Origin: an uncultured Armatimonadota bacterium
GTDB lineage: Bacteria > Armatimonadota > Fimbriimonadia > Fimbriimonadales > Fimbriimonadaceae
Direction: 5' to 3'
Length of the DNA stretch: 40,846 nucleotides
Assembly (NCBI GenBank): GCA_903927025.1
Contig: CAIYLG010000001.1
Span: 1-40,846, forward strand
The position numbers and the translations under genes were made by a program. Within the stretch, counting starts at the first letter, position 1. Each line of letters begins with the position of its first letter. A model generated the notes under the pieces. That model did no database searches, was not told the DNA's origin, and worked only from the letters and a program-made list of their open reading frames with translations. This document shows, piece by piece, positions 1-9,179 of this stretch.

Positions 1-1
1 T

Positions 2-70
2 CAGCCGATTCACCAGGGCTCAGTGGGCCGCTGGAAGCGGTATGAGCAGTGGCTCAACCTTTCCCTTTAG
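2..70 (+). CDS. C-terminal end of a probable sulfotransferase (partial)
   Basis: Only the last 22 codons are inside the window; the frame starting at base 2 runs to a TAG at 68-70. The peptide contains 'GSVGRWKRYEQWL'. Bacterial sulfotransferase-family and TPR-sulfotransferase proteins commonly end with an 'S-V-G-R-W-R-x-Y-E' segment, which in that family lies close to the PAPS-binding region. The match is short but characteristic; everything upstream is missing, so substrate and domain layout cannot be given. The tandem repeats begin directly after its stop. Confidence 0.45.
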   Translation, partial: QPIHQGSVGRWKRYEQWLNLSL

Positions 71-92
71 CGCGTTTGGCTAGGCGAAAGTT

Positions 93-800
93 GGCGTTCC
101 CGGCTTTGCCGGGGTCCTTGTTTATCGTGATTTGTAGCTGAAATTTTATACGGTGCCAGGGGCGCATTTTCAGTCCGCCACCCCCTCCCTGAGCCCTGCG
201 CCCGCCACGACGGCGGTAGAGGGAACCTGGATTACTGCCCTGCTGGCAAGAACAAAGTGTTTGAATTTGAAGGGTGCATCCTACTTCTGGCCAAGCCAAG
301 GCACCGCAAATCGGCTCCCTCCCACGCCATAAGTGGCGGGCTGGAGGGTGGGGAGGGGGTGGCGAACGTAGATGCTCCCGGCTACGCCGGGGTCCTTGTT
401 TATCGTGATTTGTAGCCGGTATTTGATAAGGTGCCAGGGGCGCGTCTTCAGTCCGCCACCCCCTCCCTGGCCCTCCACCCGCCACGGAAATGGCGGTGGA
501 GGGAACCTGGATTACCGCCCCGCTTGCGAGAACAAAGTGTTTGAATTTGAACGGTGCATCCTACTTCTGGCCAAGCCAAGGCGCTGCAGATCGACTCCCT
601 CCCACGCCTTCCGTGGCGGGCGGAGGGTGGGGAGGGGGTGGCGAACGTCAACGCTCCCGGCTACGCCGGGGTCCACATTCTTCGTGATTTGTAGCCGGTA
701 TTTGATTCGGCGCCAGGGGCGCATTTTCAGTCCGCCACCCCCTCCCTGGCCCTCCACCCGCCACCGATGGCGGTAGAGGGAACCTGGGCTACCAGCTTGT
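93..800. repeat. Tandem repeats of about 279 bp with complementary C-rich and G-rich arms
   Basis: Three imperfect copies. The landmark hairpin CCCGGCTxxGCCGGGG occurs at 99-114, 377-392 and 656-671, giving periods of 278 and 279 bp. Each unit then has a conserved 'GTGATTTGTAGC', a 'GCCAGGGGCGC' block, a C-rich arm (about 174-208, 453-486, 732-764), 'AAGTGTTTGAATTTGA' (258-273 and 538-553) and, in copies 1 and 2, a G-rich arm (about 333-362 and 613-642) that is the near reverse complement of the C-rich arm. Copy 3 decays after about 790. The G-rich arms carry runs of 3, 4 and 5 G and are quadruplex-prone. Open frames across the region exist on both strands and track the repeat, so I do not call them genes. 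The stretch from 800 to 993 shows no gene. Function is unknown; a structured RNA or a dispersed chromosomal repeat are the plausible options. Confidence 0.85.
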
Positions 801-993
801 TGGCATGATCAGAGGCATTGAAACTTTGGCATTTAGCTGTTCTGGTCTAGCCGAGACGCAGGAGATTGGCTCCCTCCGATGCAATCCGTGGCTGTCTTCC
901 AAAACACGACGCGTCTTTTCAGAACCTATTCTATGCCGCCTGAGCATGGCGACTCCAATTTTCCCTTGGTGACGTATAAACTGGGATTTGCCA

Positions 994-2409
994 ATGACTC
1001 TATTGCTTGGACTTGCGGGACTGCTTATGACTGGCGGAACAACGAATGAACCTCAGGGGGATGGGATTTATGGGGCTTTTCAGGCGAGCAAGGAGTGGAT
1101 CGCACCAACTGACCCGAAGATTCTGAGCAGCTTGCGAAAGTGGCAGGATGAAAAGGTTGGAATCCTCATTCATTGGGGCGCCTACAGCCAGTGGGGCATC
1201 GTGGAATCGTGGAGTCTGGTCGCTACTCGCTACCCGTGGAACAACCGCCCCAAACAGTACGCCAGCCTAAGCGACGAGGCGTACCGAAAGGTTTACGAGA
1301 GACTGCCAAAGACCTTCAACCCCGTTCACTTCGATGCCGATAAGTGGGCGACGGCGTTTAAGGACGGTGGGATCAAATACGTTTTCTCGATGACGAAGCA
1401 CCACGACGGCTTCTGCATGTGGGACACAAAGTACACGGACTACAAGATCACCGGCCCCGACTCGCCGTTTCGAGTGGACCCGAGAGCGGATACGGTCAAG
1501 GTGATGAGCGAGGCCTTCCGGCGGCATGGACTAAGCTCCGGCATCTACTTCTCCAAAGCCGACTGGCACAGCCCCTACTACTGGCGTCCGGAGAACGGAG
1601 TCGGAAGCGGGCAGGGCCCCAACTACGAACCTGCTGACCACCCAGAGGAGTGGAAAAAGTTCAAGGATTTCACGTGGGATCAGATCGCTGAACTGATGAA
1701 GGGATACGGCAAGCAGGACATCCTCTGGCTGGATGGCGGAAGCGTTCGCCCTCCGAACGCTGACATCGACATGAACGGCATGGCAGCGATGGCACGCAAG
1801 ATTCAGCCCGGCCTGATCGTGGTCGACCGAACGGTTTCGGGTCCCAACGAAAACTACATCACACCGGAAGGAGAGATCCCCAACCACTATCTTCCCTACC
1901 CGTGGGAGACGTGCATGACCATGGGCACCTCCTGGCCCTGGCGACCGAATGACAACTTTAAGAGTGTGGGGACGCTGGTGAAGAACCTATGCCACATCGT
2001 GGCGCGGGGCGGAAACTACCTGATCGGGATCGGGCCCGACACCAACGGTGAGTTTGATCCGGTTGTCTACGAGCGACTTAAGGGTCTTGGTGCGTGGCTG
2101 CGAAAGAACGGCGAGGCCATCTACAGCACCCGCCCCGTGCATCCGTATGAGCAGTCAGACTGCGTGTTCACGCGTAAGAAGAACGGCACCGTCTACGCCA
2201 TCTTGTTGGCCAAGAACGACTCAGCGGGGTTGCCCGAGACGGTGAAGCTGCCGATCGAGCTTCTTGCGAAAGCAAAGAGCCTGCGGCTGTTGGGCTTCGG
2301 CGAGCTAAGGGCGTCCGAAGACGGCACCATCGCGATTCCAGCCTCGTACCAAAAGAAGTCCGAAGCCGGCCTCGCCTGGGCGATTCGGATCACGAGTGAA
2401 CGTAGCTGA
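994..2409 (+). CDS. Secreted alpha-L-fucosidase, glycoside hydrolase family 29
   Basis: A GH29-type retaining exo-fucosidase that would release alpha-L-fucose from glycans. The N-terminus is a short hydrophobic signal-like segment. The catalytic (beta/alpha)8 barrel follows, with family-typical blocks 'GILIHWGAYS' (about 50), 'SMTKHHDGFCMWDT' (about 140) and 'DILWLDGG', whose Asp at about residue 247 is the expected nucleophile. A short beta-rich tail closes the protein, and about 470 residues is normal for the family. I take the ATG at 994; a TTG two codons upstream (988) is the alternative, and neither has a strong ribosome binding site. The acid/base residue is variable in GH29 and I cannot assign it. 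It stands alone, converging on the next gene with 4 bp between the stops. Family is secure; exact linkage specificity is not. Confidence 0.9.
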   Translation: MTLLLGLAGLLMTGGTTNEPQGDGIYGAFQASKEWIAPTDPKILSSLRKWQDEKVGILIHWGAYSQWGIVESWSLVATRYPWNNRPKQYASLSDEAYRKVYERLPKTFNPVHFDADKWATAFKDGGIKYVFSMTKHHDGFCMWDTKYTDYKITGPDSPFRVDPRADTVKVMSEAFRRHGLSSGIYFSKADWHSPYYWRPENGVGSGQGPNYEPADHPEEWKKFKDFTWDQIAELMKGYGKQDILWLDGGSVRPPNADIDMNGMAAMARKIQPGLIVVDRTVSGPNENYITPEGEIPNHYLPYPWETCMTMGTSWPWRPNDNFKSVGTLVKNLCHIVARGGNYLIGIGPDTNGEFDPVVYERLKGLGAWLRKNGEAIYSTRPVHPYEQSDCVFTRKKNGTVYAILLAKNDSAGLPETVKLPIELLAKAKSLRLLGFGELRASEDGTIAIPASYQKKSEAGLAWAIRITSERS

Positions 2410-2413
2410 CAAG

Positions 2414-5400
2414 CTATGTTGTAACCGCATCCAGTAAGGCGTACCAAATTTCGCGCGTGGCGATCGCCTTGAAAACTTGGTGGAGCGGGTCCTCAAGCGC
2501 GACCCCAAGTTGGTGTTGAGTGCAAAAAGCGATCACGCCGTGAGCAAGAACTGAGTACTGACCATTTGAACCAAGCTTCTCGGCGTCGAGGTCCAGATCC
2601 CGGTCTCGACTTAAGTGCTTCTCAGATTTAGCGCTCTCTCCTCCATGCTTGGTCATGATTTCCGTTTCGTGAAGTTCAAGCAGGTGGGTGATCAGCCCTG
2701 ATCGCGCAACGGACTTGAGACCAAAATCGCTCGACTGTTCGGCAAGCACCAGTCGGCACGCATCTGCCATCGCTTCATAAAACAGTGCCTTCGCGTCAGC
2801 CTCTGAAGAGTTGGCCATGATGTAGAATGCAGCTTGATCGTACATGTCTGCTGCCTCCCGGTATCTTTCGTGGCGCGTTAACCGCTCCGCTTCGAAGACG
2901 AACGGCACGATGTCGGTAGGATTTGCACGGGCCTCTTCACCCTGCTTGTCTGCAAAGAATTCCAGCAGCGCATAGTAACCAACTAGGATCACAAGGATCA
3001 GAGCTAATACCGCAATCGTTCCTGGGTTGTGAAGCAAGGTTGCGAGACCAACCTTTGTTTCTTTCGCGTCTTTCCCGTCTGAAATCGATTCGATAAAGAC
3101 CGACAAAATAAAGGCAGCCATCACGGAGATCAGCAATGCAACTTCAAATGCTTTGAAGTCGAGTAGTTCAGCTTTCGCCCGCTTTGCATCTTTGTTGCGT
3201 GCGAGTGCATTTACATAGCGCCTCAGGCCTAAAATCAGCAAATAGGGCAGCGGTGCCAAGATGATTATCTCGAGGGAGTGTAGACCCACTAAAATCAGCT
3301 CATTCGGCAAACTGTGAAAGTCAGCTTCCTTCTCAGAACTCTTTTGGAAAAACGTCGTGGTTCCGGTACCAAGAACATAGACCCCTGCGAACATCATTCC
3401 CATCATCAGGACACCGGAGAGAACTGCCGACAGCTTTAAGAAAAACTCGATGAACTTGGATGACTTTCCGGTAGTTGTGCCGTGAGCTTGTTCGCCGATT
3501 TTGTTTACGGTTTGTGCGCCATCAACTTTTTTGGCCCGGCTGATAAAGCGAAGGCGGATGTACTTAAGAAACGGGTGAAGTTGACTCGAGTCTTCAATGG
3601 GTGGGGGGACCCCGAGGACCACATGAGGCTCACTCAGGACAACCCGGAAGTGCTTCTTGCTGGACTCCAGATCCAAAGCGACTTGCGCCGCGTTGGCTTG
3701 AACACCACCGTCCATGTTTCTCGCCTTACACTGAAGGCCAGAAATAATCCATTTGCCCACAAACCCGAAGCTTTGCGAAATGATGGCTCTTCGTCGGCTA
3801 GTAAAGGCAACGTGTCCCGAGGCGTCCAGGTGCCTTGGAATCTCGTTCAAGGCTTCATTTACCCGGGTTGCCCATGTACTCACTTCGCCCGATGCATTTG
3901 GCCCAGTCACCTCAAACGACACGCCGAGGTCTAGGGCATCAACTGTTGCGGCACCGAGCGCATCCGAGACCGACTTGTATCGTTGGCCGGTGAACTGCAG
4001 AGCGCTGGCCTCCAGTTCCGACAGTACCGGGTAGTGACGAATCTCTAGCGGCAAATCGGGGTCACGATCAACCACAGCATACAGTGCCACGGTTGGGATC
4101 ACCTCAGGCTCAACGACAGTCTGAGATGGCCTCAGATCCTCGGTCTCAATTGACGGGGCACGCTCGCTCGAAAAGGAGTAGACAAGTGCCTCGTGGAGCC
4201 ACAAGTAGCGTAACTTGCGCGAAATCTTCCTGATCTTGAGCTGGTTCTTATACTGCTGGACGAGATCGGAAAACCCCTCGTAGTCAGCAGATCCCATTTG
4301 CTTTTGTACAGACTCGATTGCTCTTAAGCCGTAAGCCATCCATGGCCAAGAATCGTTTGGCCGCACGTAGTTGTTCTCAATTCCGTCATTGATATATCTG
4401 ACGGTCTGCTCCGCGTTGGCTAGGGCCCTAATTAGTGGCCACGAGGTTGATAACTCTGTTTGCAGGTCAAATCTGGGGTCAATGGCGAGAGGTACCTGTC
4501 CAGCTTCAGAATTCTGGTTCAAATTCTCAATCAGGTCCCGGACTAAACCCAGAGCTTCTTCAACAGATGGTGATTTCTCAAGTACTTCGGCTATTGACGC
4601 GCTTGCTCCCAGGCGGCTACTTTCGCTAATTGCTGGAAAAATTCGACTCCAGATCTCACTTTGTTGTCGATGTCGTGCTCGGATCACAGATTCCCTAGTC
4701 TCGTCTAGAAGCTCCTTCCAACGGCTCTTGCTCCAGCCAAGGTTTTCCTTGACGTTAAGGTAACGGGATCGTGGCCGCTTCATCCTTAGCGTAATTACGA
4801 TGCTTTTAAGCTGTGAGTAGGTTCCGCCGTAAGCAATTCCTCCGGAGAAGAGCTGTGACTCGTGAATGTGCCAAAGCCGCTCGGTTGGGTTATATCTGAG
4901 GTGCGTCTTCTTAGGCGCCATGGTCATCAAAGTCCCGACGCAAAGGATTGGGGCAAACACTGCGACAGTCACTACGAACACAGTGGTTGACTGCGGTTGA
5001 AAAACCTCAGTCCGACTGAGATTGTAGGCAAACACAGCAGCTCCGATACCTGCCGCTAGAATCACCACACCTATGGCGAAAAGTACCGGAGAGACGCCTT
5101 TATCTCCTCTTAGAGTTTCGTGCCTGAATCGCAGAAATGCGTGAAATAAAGAGACAGCTCCCAGAAGAATCAGAAAGACAGCAAGCACTACCTGCCACCT
5201 GAACGAAGGAATGGTGGCCACGACAAAGAAACCCAGCAACGCGAGAATGTTGGCGATGGGAGGGCTGTATTGCTCTGCAGCCAGCCAGTCGTCGGGTGGG
5301 ACGGCCAAGTTATGACTCCAACCAGGAACTGAGGACGAGTTCCGATTTGGCGCAGTAGCGAGAGTGGCCTCTGAAGAGTACAAGTCACTGCTGACTTTGC

Positions 5401-5449
5401 TTGATTCAGTTGGCAGGCCGGCGACAGTGCCTAAGGTCGGATCTCTCAA
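2414..5449 (-). CDS. Large multi-pass membrane protein of unknown function
   Basis: 1011 residues. After about 60 polar residues come a block of three to four hydrophobic helices (roughly 65-210) and a long soluble region of about 480 residues with no motif I recognise. A second block of four helices follows ('LSAVLSGVLMMGMMFAGVYV', 'EIIILAPLPYLLILGL', 'VALLISVMAAFILSVFI', 'IAVLALILVILVGYYALL'; roughly 690-860). The soluble tail has a TPR-like helical segment ('HERYREAADMYDQAAFYIM'). The start is a TTG, chosen because AAGGGG lies 8 bases upstream and the frame does not extend further. It shares a strand with the membrane protein at 5606-7045, with 156 bp between them containing a promoter-like sequence. 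The architecture suggests a cytoplasmic or periplasmic sensor/scaffold between two membrane anchors, but that is inference. Confidence 0.75.
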   Translation of the reverse strand: MRDPTLGTVAGLPTESSKVSSDLYSSEATLATAPNRNSSSVPGWSHNLAVPPDDWLAAEQYSPPIANILALLGFFVVATIPSFRWQVVLAVFLILLGAVSLFHAFLRFRHETLRGDKGVSPVLFAIGVVILAAGIGAAVFAYNLSRTEVFQPQSTTVFVVTVAVFAPILCVGTLMTMAPKKTHLRYNPTERLWHIHESQLFSGGIAYGGTYSQLKSIVITLRMKRPRSRYLNVKENLGWSKSRWKELLDETRESVIRARHRQQSEIWSRIFPAISESSRLGASASIAEVLEKSPSVEEALGLVRDLIENLNQNSEAGQVPLAIDPRFDLQTELSTSWPLIRALANAEQTVRYINDGIENNYVRPNDSWPWMAYGLRAIESVQKQMGSADYEGFSDLVQQYKNQLKIRKISRKLRYLWLHEALVYSFSSERAPSIETEDLRPSQTVVEPEVIPTVALYAVVDRDPDLPLEIRHYPVLSELEASALQFTGQRYKSVSDALGAATVDALDLGVSFEVTGPNASGEVSTWATRVNEALNEIPRHLDASGHVAFTSRRRAIISQSFGFVGKWIISGLQCKARNMDGGVQANAAQVALDLESSKKHFRVVLSEPHVVLGVPPPIEDSSQLHPFLKYIRLRFISRAKKVDGAQTVNKIGEQAHGTTTGKSSKFIEFFLKLSAVLSGVLMMGMMFAGVYVLGTGTTTFFQKSSEKEADFHSLPNELILVGLHSLEIIILAPLPYLLILGLRRYVNALARNKDAKRAKAELLDFKAFEVALLISVMAAFILSVFIESISDGKDAKETKVGLATLLHNPGTIAVLALILVILVGYYALLEFFADKQGEEARANPTDIVPFVFEAERLTRHERYREAADMYDQAAFYIMANSSEADAKALFYEAMADACRLVLAEQSSDFGLKSVARSGLITHLLELHETEIMTKHGGESAKSEKHLSRDRDLDLDAEKLGSNGQYSVLAHGVIAFCTQHQLGVALEDPLHQVFKAIATREIWYALLDAVTT

Positions 5450-5517
5450 ATTGTCCCCTTACTTTGTGGCCTCAGCCAAATGCAGCAAATACATTGCCTG
5501 CACACCAAATTGAGGAC

Positions 5518-5546
5518 AATTTACAGCAGCTGTACGATAAATTCAA
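5518..5546 (-). promoter_or_regulatory. Possible sigma-70 promoter of the large membrane protein gene
   Basis: Read on the minus strand, TTGAAT (5546-5541) and TAAATT (5523-5518) are separated by 17 bases, about 70 bp before the TTG start at 5449. Both boxes match four of six consensus bases, so this is only a candidate. Confidence 0.25.
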
Positions 5547-5605
5547 GTAGCAACTGTGACAACACTTCCAGCGAGCCTAAACGAATCTATAAACTAGTCA
5601 ACAGG

Positions 5606-7045
5606 CTAGCCTCCGCCACACCCACCGCATCCGCCGCCGCCACCTCCGCACCCTCCTCCACCGCCGCAGGAGCTTCCGCTGCATCCTGAGCCGGATGAGG
5701 ATTGTGGTGGCATGACGACGGTGGTGAGGAAGCCTAGATCCGATCCGGCGAGGCTGGTGATGCCGAAGAGGCCGACGGAGAAGATCAGATCGTCTGCGGG
5801 AACGACGTGCTGATGGTGACCGATGGCTTGATAGTGGGCGTACTGGCGTCTGTAGGTAGCCAAGACCGCATCTCCGTATCGGCTTCGGCGTGGGACGCCG
5901 AAGAAGACTCCGATCGAGACCAGCAGCGTCAGAATGCAGAGCAGAACCAGGAACCCAACCGGCCTTTCTCGGTTCATGCCAACAAAGATCTTCATCACGC
6001 CTATCGAGATCGCAAAGAGACAGATGAGGAACGGCAGCAATCGGATAGCCAGCATCCGCTCCTGCGGAATCAGCATGCCCTGACGAACGAGGGCTTCACT
6101 CATCGAATCCGTGTGAGATCGGCAGGTGCGGCGAAGCTCAGCGATTGAAACTCCCCCAGGGGCGCTTGCTCTCGAGTGAAGCATTTGGTCAAGGGTCGTG
6201 CTTCCAACCGGCAGATCTGCGATGGCAATGACCTTGCTCGGCTGCGAACCCTGGCCGAGAACTCCGAGGCGAAAGAGGTGGGCCACCACCGTATCCACAA
6301 CCTGAACGCTTCCCTTGTTGAGGTACGCCAGTTGGAGGCCACCAAGTGGCGGCATCTCTGGCCTGCCAACAGCGTCTGGAGTGCGGAGAAGGTGTCGGTA
6401 AGTAAGCGCGGCTGCGAAGCAGATGGCGAACAGAACAACGTAAAAGGCCAGAAAGTCTGGCCCCATCATGTCCATCGGGTTTCCGCTTGCCGCCCCGGTG
6501 CACCCAGCCGCTGCCAGGGAAAAGGCCGTTACAAGCCCGACATTGCGCCAGGAGCGCCGACTCGGTTTCTTGATCACCCAGTGAGACGTTCGATCAACCC
6601 TGGCAAAATCGGCTTTGAGCTTGGCTTTCGTTTCGGGGGAGGGCCAAAGGTCTTCTGGCGGCTCTTCCTGAAAGAAGGAACGATAGCTGTCTAGTGTCTT
6701 TCGATACCAGTCGTCAAATTTGTCCCGCTCAGGCCACCCTCCGGTTGAAGGGTTGTGATGGAACGGCACCTGAAGCACGTCTGGGCAGAACTCTCTCCAG
6801 TAGCTCTTGGAGTAGGTGAGATGCATGTGCCACACCTGGTCGACGTCTTCCGAAGGAGAGACTGGGTGGCCGCTCGCAACGGCCAGGAATGCGAACCTGC
6901 GGTATTCGCGGATGGCTCGCTGAGCATGTTCGGGTGTCCAGTGGTTTTCTGAAGCGAGCTTCTTTGAAAACGGGAACGAGGCACCAGGGACGTCAAATTC
7001 GAATCGTTCGATTCGATCGAGTAACTCTCGCTGTTGCTGGTTCAT
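5606..7045 (-). CDS. Membrane protein with GRDP-like N-terminal domain and TIGR04222-type C-terminus
   Basis: 479 residues. The first ~135 resemble the GRDP/DUF1399 domain, with 'REYRRFAFLA' and the signature-like 'DVDQVWHMHLTYSKSYW' (about 69-85). Helices follow at about 185-215, then a soluble segment, a helix pair at about 345-390, and a C-terminus of almost only Gly, Cys and Ser (last ~30 residues) as in TIGR04222-family membrane proteins. The ATG at 7045 has a GAGG six bases upstream. Function is not known for either family; the Cys-rich tail may bind metal or be disulfide-linked, which is inference. It lies upstream of the large membrane protein on the same strand, so the two may be functionally linked. 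Low-complexity coding at the 3' end makes assembly errors possible there. Confidence 0.75.
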   Translation of the reverse strand: MNQQQRELLDRIERFEFDVPGASFPFSKKLASENHWTPEHAQRAIREYRRFAFLAVASGHPVSPSEDVDQVWHMHLTYSKSYWREFCPDVLQVPFHHNPSTGGWPERDKFDDWYRKTLDSYRSFFQEEPPEDLWPSPETKAKLKADFARVDRTSHWVIKKPSRRSWRNVGLVTAFSLAAAGCTGAASGNPMDMMGPDFLAFYVVLFAICFAAALTYRHLLRTPDAVGRPEMPPLGGLQLAYLNKGSVQVVDTVVAHLFRLGVLGQGSQPSKVIAIADLPVGSTTLDQMLHSRASAPGGVSIAELRRTCRSHTDSMSEALVRQGMLIPQERMLAIRLLPFLICLFAISIGVMKIFVGMNRERPVGFLVLLCILTLLVSIGVFFGVPRRSRYGDAVLATYRRQYAHYQAIGHHQHVVPADDLIFSVGLFGITSLAGSDLGFLTTVVMPPQSSSGSGCSGSSCGGGGGCGGGGGGCGGCGGG

Positions 7046-7376
7046 GGCAAACCTCAGTCAACGATACAGCATTTTGGTAAACCGCGTTGCAGTAGCCTGA
7101 GGCACATGAAGCGCCCTTAACATTCTCGGAAAGGGTTTGGGTCGGGCGATTGGGAACGATTGGGAATCCATCCGGGGAGTGCGGGTTTCAGCCTAATGCC
7201 ATCTAGTTTGAGGTTTGGCACTTGGTGCGAAAGGATTTCCCTGCCTTACTGAGCAGGGCCAAGCGTCTCGAATCTGTTCCCTCGCCTGCCTGCGGCGGGA
7301 GAAGGAGCCGGTACGCGAGTGCACGCCTTGCTCTAGGGCTTCTACAGCCCAGCCAGCCGCGGGGACTTCTGTTCGC
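7046..7376. other. Intergenic region without a convincing gene
   Basis: About 330 bp between two minus-strand genes. It holds a perfect direct duplication of CGATTGGGAA at 7147-7156 and 7157-7166 and a GC-rich hairpin-like stretch around 7281-7302. Short open frames exist on both strands but have no ribosome binding site or recognisable product. It should contain the promoter of the GRDP-like gene, but I cannot place it. Confidence 0.5.
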
Positions 7377-8003
7377 TTAGTGCGTCTCTTTAGGGAGGGT
7401 GGCGGTGATGCCGATGCCACTTAGGAGTTGGACTAGCTTCTTTTCTTGTTTGGCACCCAGGATTGAGCCGGCGACGTTTCCGTCTCGGTCGATGATGTAC
7501 ATGGTGGGTATGCCGATGACTTTGTACAGCTTCTTGGCGATGCTCTCCTTTCGGATGGTGGCGTGGTCACCTTCGGCGGGATCCCGCACGAATTCAAAGT
7601 CGTACTTGGTTCCGGAGTTCTTATCCACCCACGTTTTGAAATCCGCTTTTTGGTCCCAAGTGTTCAGGCTGAGGACGACGACGCCTTGCTTTTTGACCTG
7701 CTTATAGACGTCTTCGAGTCCTGGCATTGAGATCTGGCAGGGTCCGCACCAGCTTGCCCAAAAGTCGAGAATGACAACCTTTCCCTTATAGTCGCTGAGC
7801 GAAACCTGCTTTCCCTCGGGAGTAAAGGCGGTGAAATCAGGAGCTTTCTGGCCTACGGGCACCGGATTAAACGAGGGCCTTTCCTGCACAGGGCGCAGTT
7901 GAAGCGGGGCTGTGGTCGTCGGCACTGTCGCTTGAGAATATGCGGCGGCGACTAAGCCGAAACTGGCGACAGCAAGGGAAAGGGTTCGGGAAATAGGCGT
8001 CAT
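7377..8003 (-). CDS. Secreted TlpA/ResA-like thioredoxin-fold disulfide oxidoreductase
   Basis: 208 residues with a signal peptide (hydrophobic core 'LSLAVASFGLVAAA', likely cut after 'AYSQA'). A thioredoxin fold follows: 'VGQKAPDFTAFTPEGKQVSL', 'KVVILDFWASWCGPC' with the redox CGPC at about 86-89, and 'IGIPTMYIIDRDGNVAG' carrying the cis-proline (about 167). TlpA-like proteins reduce or isomerise disulfides outside the cytoplasm, often for cytochrome or metal-site maturation. The ATG is supported by GGAG about 8 bases upstream. No cytochrome genes lie nearby, so the client is unknown. Family assignment is secure. Confidence 0.9.
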   Translation of the reverse strand: MTPISRTLSLAVASFGLVAAAYSQATVPTTTAPLQLRPVQERPSFNPVPVGQKAPDFTAFTPEGKQVSLSDYKGKVVILDFWASWCGPCQISMPGLEDVYKQVKKQGVVVLSLNTWDQKADFKTWVDKNSGTKYDFEFVRDPAEGDHATIRKESIAKKLYKVIGIPTMYIIDRDGNVAGSILGAKQEKKLVQLLSGIGITATLPKETH

Positions 8004-8055
8004 CTCAATTCTCCAGCGGACAAATCTTCCTGGTCATCTTACGATGAGCACCCAT

Positions 8056-9042
8056 CTACTGTGTCTCGCAGCTGAAATTTCTAAGGCAAATCGGTCCGGA
8101 ATCGTTCCATCCGAGGGGTTCGAGAAAGAATCGACGAGCGGTCATTTGCAGGTCCCAGGCGTGAAACGCCAAGTACTGGGTGACTCCATCTGGCCCCACC
8201 ACCACCGAATTGTGGCCCGGGCCAATCAATTCTCCAGGGACGGTGATGAGCAGTCTTGGCTCCATGCCATCGTTCGTGTCCGTATAAGGTCCCATTGGGT
8301 GATTGGACACCACCCAGTCGACGCCGTACGTTTGGTTTTGCCAGTTGCCTCCGCTGTACAGGCAGTAGTAACGGTCGTTGTGCCTAACGGTGAAAGGACC
8401 TTCGAGGGTATGCCAGTCGTAGATTCCGTTGTAGATTGAACGCTTAGACTGATATCGCTGCCAATCGTGGCGAGCCCGCATCACGACTTGGAATTCAGGT
8501 TCCAGATCCACCATGGTTATCAGCCGAGACACCACGAGTGCGGTTCCCGGCCGGGCTCCATTGTCGGAATCCAAAAAGTCGCGCGAATAGAAGAGATACC
8601 ACTGACCGTCTGCGTCTTGGAACGGACTCGCATCAATCGCGAACTCGGCATGACATCGGTCCAGCAGGGGACGGCCGATATCCCGGTATGGACCCTCCGG
8701 TCGATCGCTGGTGGCCACTCTCAGGTGGTGGCCCTTGTCGCCAAAGCCAACCGAAAAGTACATGTAAAACGCCCCATTGCTGTACGCAACCTCGGGTGCC
8801 CAATAGCAGTCGCCCAACTCGGGAAGCTTCTCCAAGACGCAGCCGATTGGATGCCAATCGACAAAATTATGGGAGCACAGCATGGGGATTTCGAGCCCCT
8901 CAGACCCAGGACCTGTCCCTACCGCGTAGTAGATGCCGTCGTGCTGAAACACGAAGGGATCCGCAAAATAGTCGGCAAAAGCGGGTCGATAACTCGTGCG
9001 GTCTTGCTCAGACCCCGCATCAGCGGTGACTCGTGTTGGCAT
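8056..9042 (-). CDS. Glycoside hydrolase family 43 enzyme (five-bladed propeller)
   Basis: An inverting GH43-type enzyme, the family of arabinofuranosidases, xylosidases and related exo-enzymes. The three catalytic positions are visible: the base Asp in 'DYFADPFVF' (about 28), the pKa-modulating Asp in 'FAIDASPF' (about 137), and the acid Glu in 'HTLEGPF' (about 214). Propeller repeats 'GIYYAVG', 'GAFYMYFSVG', 'GQWYLFYSRD' and 'DRYYCLYSGG' are typical. I chose the ATG at 9042; the frame stays open to a TTG at 9102, but those extra 20 residues do not look like the family or a signal peptide. Without a signal it is probably cytoplasmic, acting on imported oligosaccharides. It is divergent from the ArsR-type regulator, a likely controller. 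Substrate is not deducible. Confidence 0.88.
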   Translation of the reverse strand: MPTRVTADAGSEQDRTSYRPAFADYFADPFVFQHDGIYYAVGTGPGSEGLEIPMLCSHNFVDWHPIGCVLEKLPELGDCYWAPEVAYSNGAFYMYFSVGFGDKGHHLRVATSDRPEGPYRDIGRPLLDRCHAEFAIDASPFQDADGQWYLFYSRDFLDSDNGARPGTALVVSRLITMVDLEPEFQVVMRARHDWQRYQSKRSIYNGIYDWHTLEGPFTVRHNDRYYCLYSGGNWQNQTYGVDWVVSNHPMGPYTDTNDGMEPRLLITVPGELIGPGHNSVVVGPDGVTQYLAFHAWDLQMTARRFFLEPLGWNDSGPICLRNFSCETQ

Positions 9043-9134
9043 TGCAGTCTTGCGGTTATCATACACGATCCGGAATGCAAACCCAGGGCAAGGTGACTGC
9101 AACCCTCATATCGATCATACGAACCCATACTCAC

Positions 9135-9146
9135 CGTATTAATACG
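9135..9146. promoter_or_regulatory. Perfect 12-bp palindrome, candidate operator
   Basis: CGTATTAATACG is its own reverse complement and sits between the divergent GH43 gene and ArsR-type regulator gene, upstream of the promoter-like boxes at 9180-9207. Dimeric winged-helix repressors of the ArsR type bind sites of this size and AT-rich centre. Binding is inferred from position and symmetry only. Confidence 0.4.
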
Positions 9147-9179
9147 ATCAAGATCGCCCTCGATACGCATCAAACAGGC

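Noticed and set aside
54-776. Overlapping open frames on both strands (up to 143 residues)
   Set aside because: They follow the 279-bp repeats, are Pro/Arg-rich, lack ribosome binding sites and repeat themselves copy by copy; explained as repeat artefacts.
93-800. CRISPR array
   Set aside because: Units are about 279 bp with internal conservation throughout, not short repeats with unique spacers, and no cas genes are present.
3482-3934. 150-residue plus-strand frame opposite the large membrane protein
   Set aside because: No family pattern, no start signals, and the minus-strand frame has clear membrane helices and runs the whole length.
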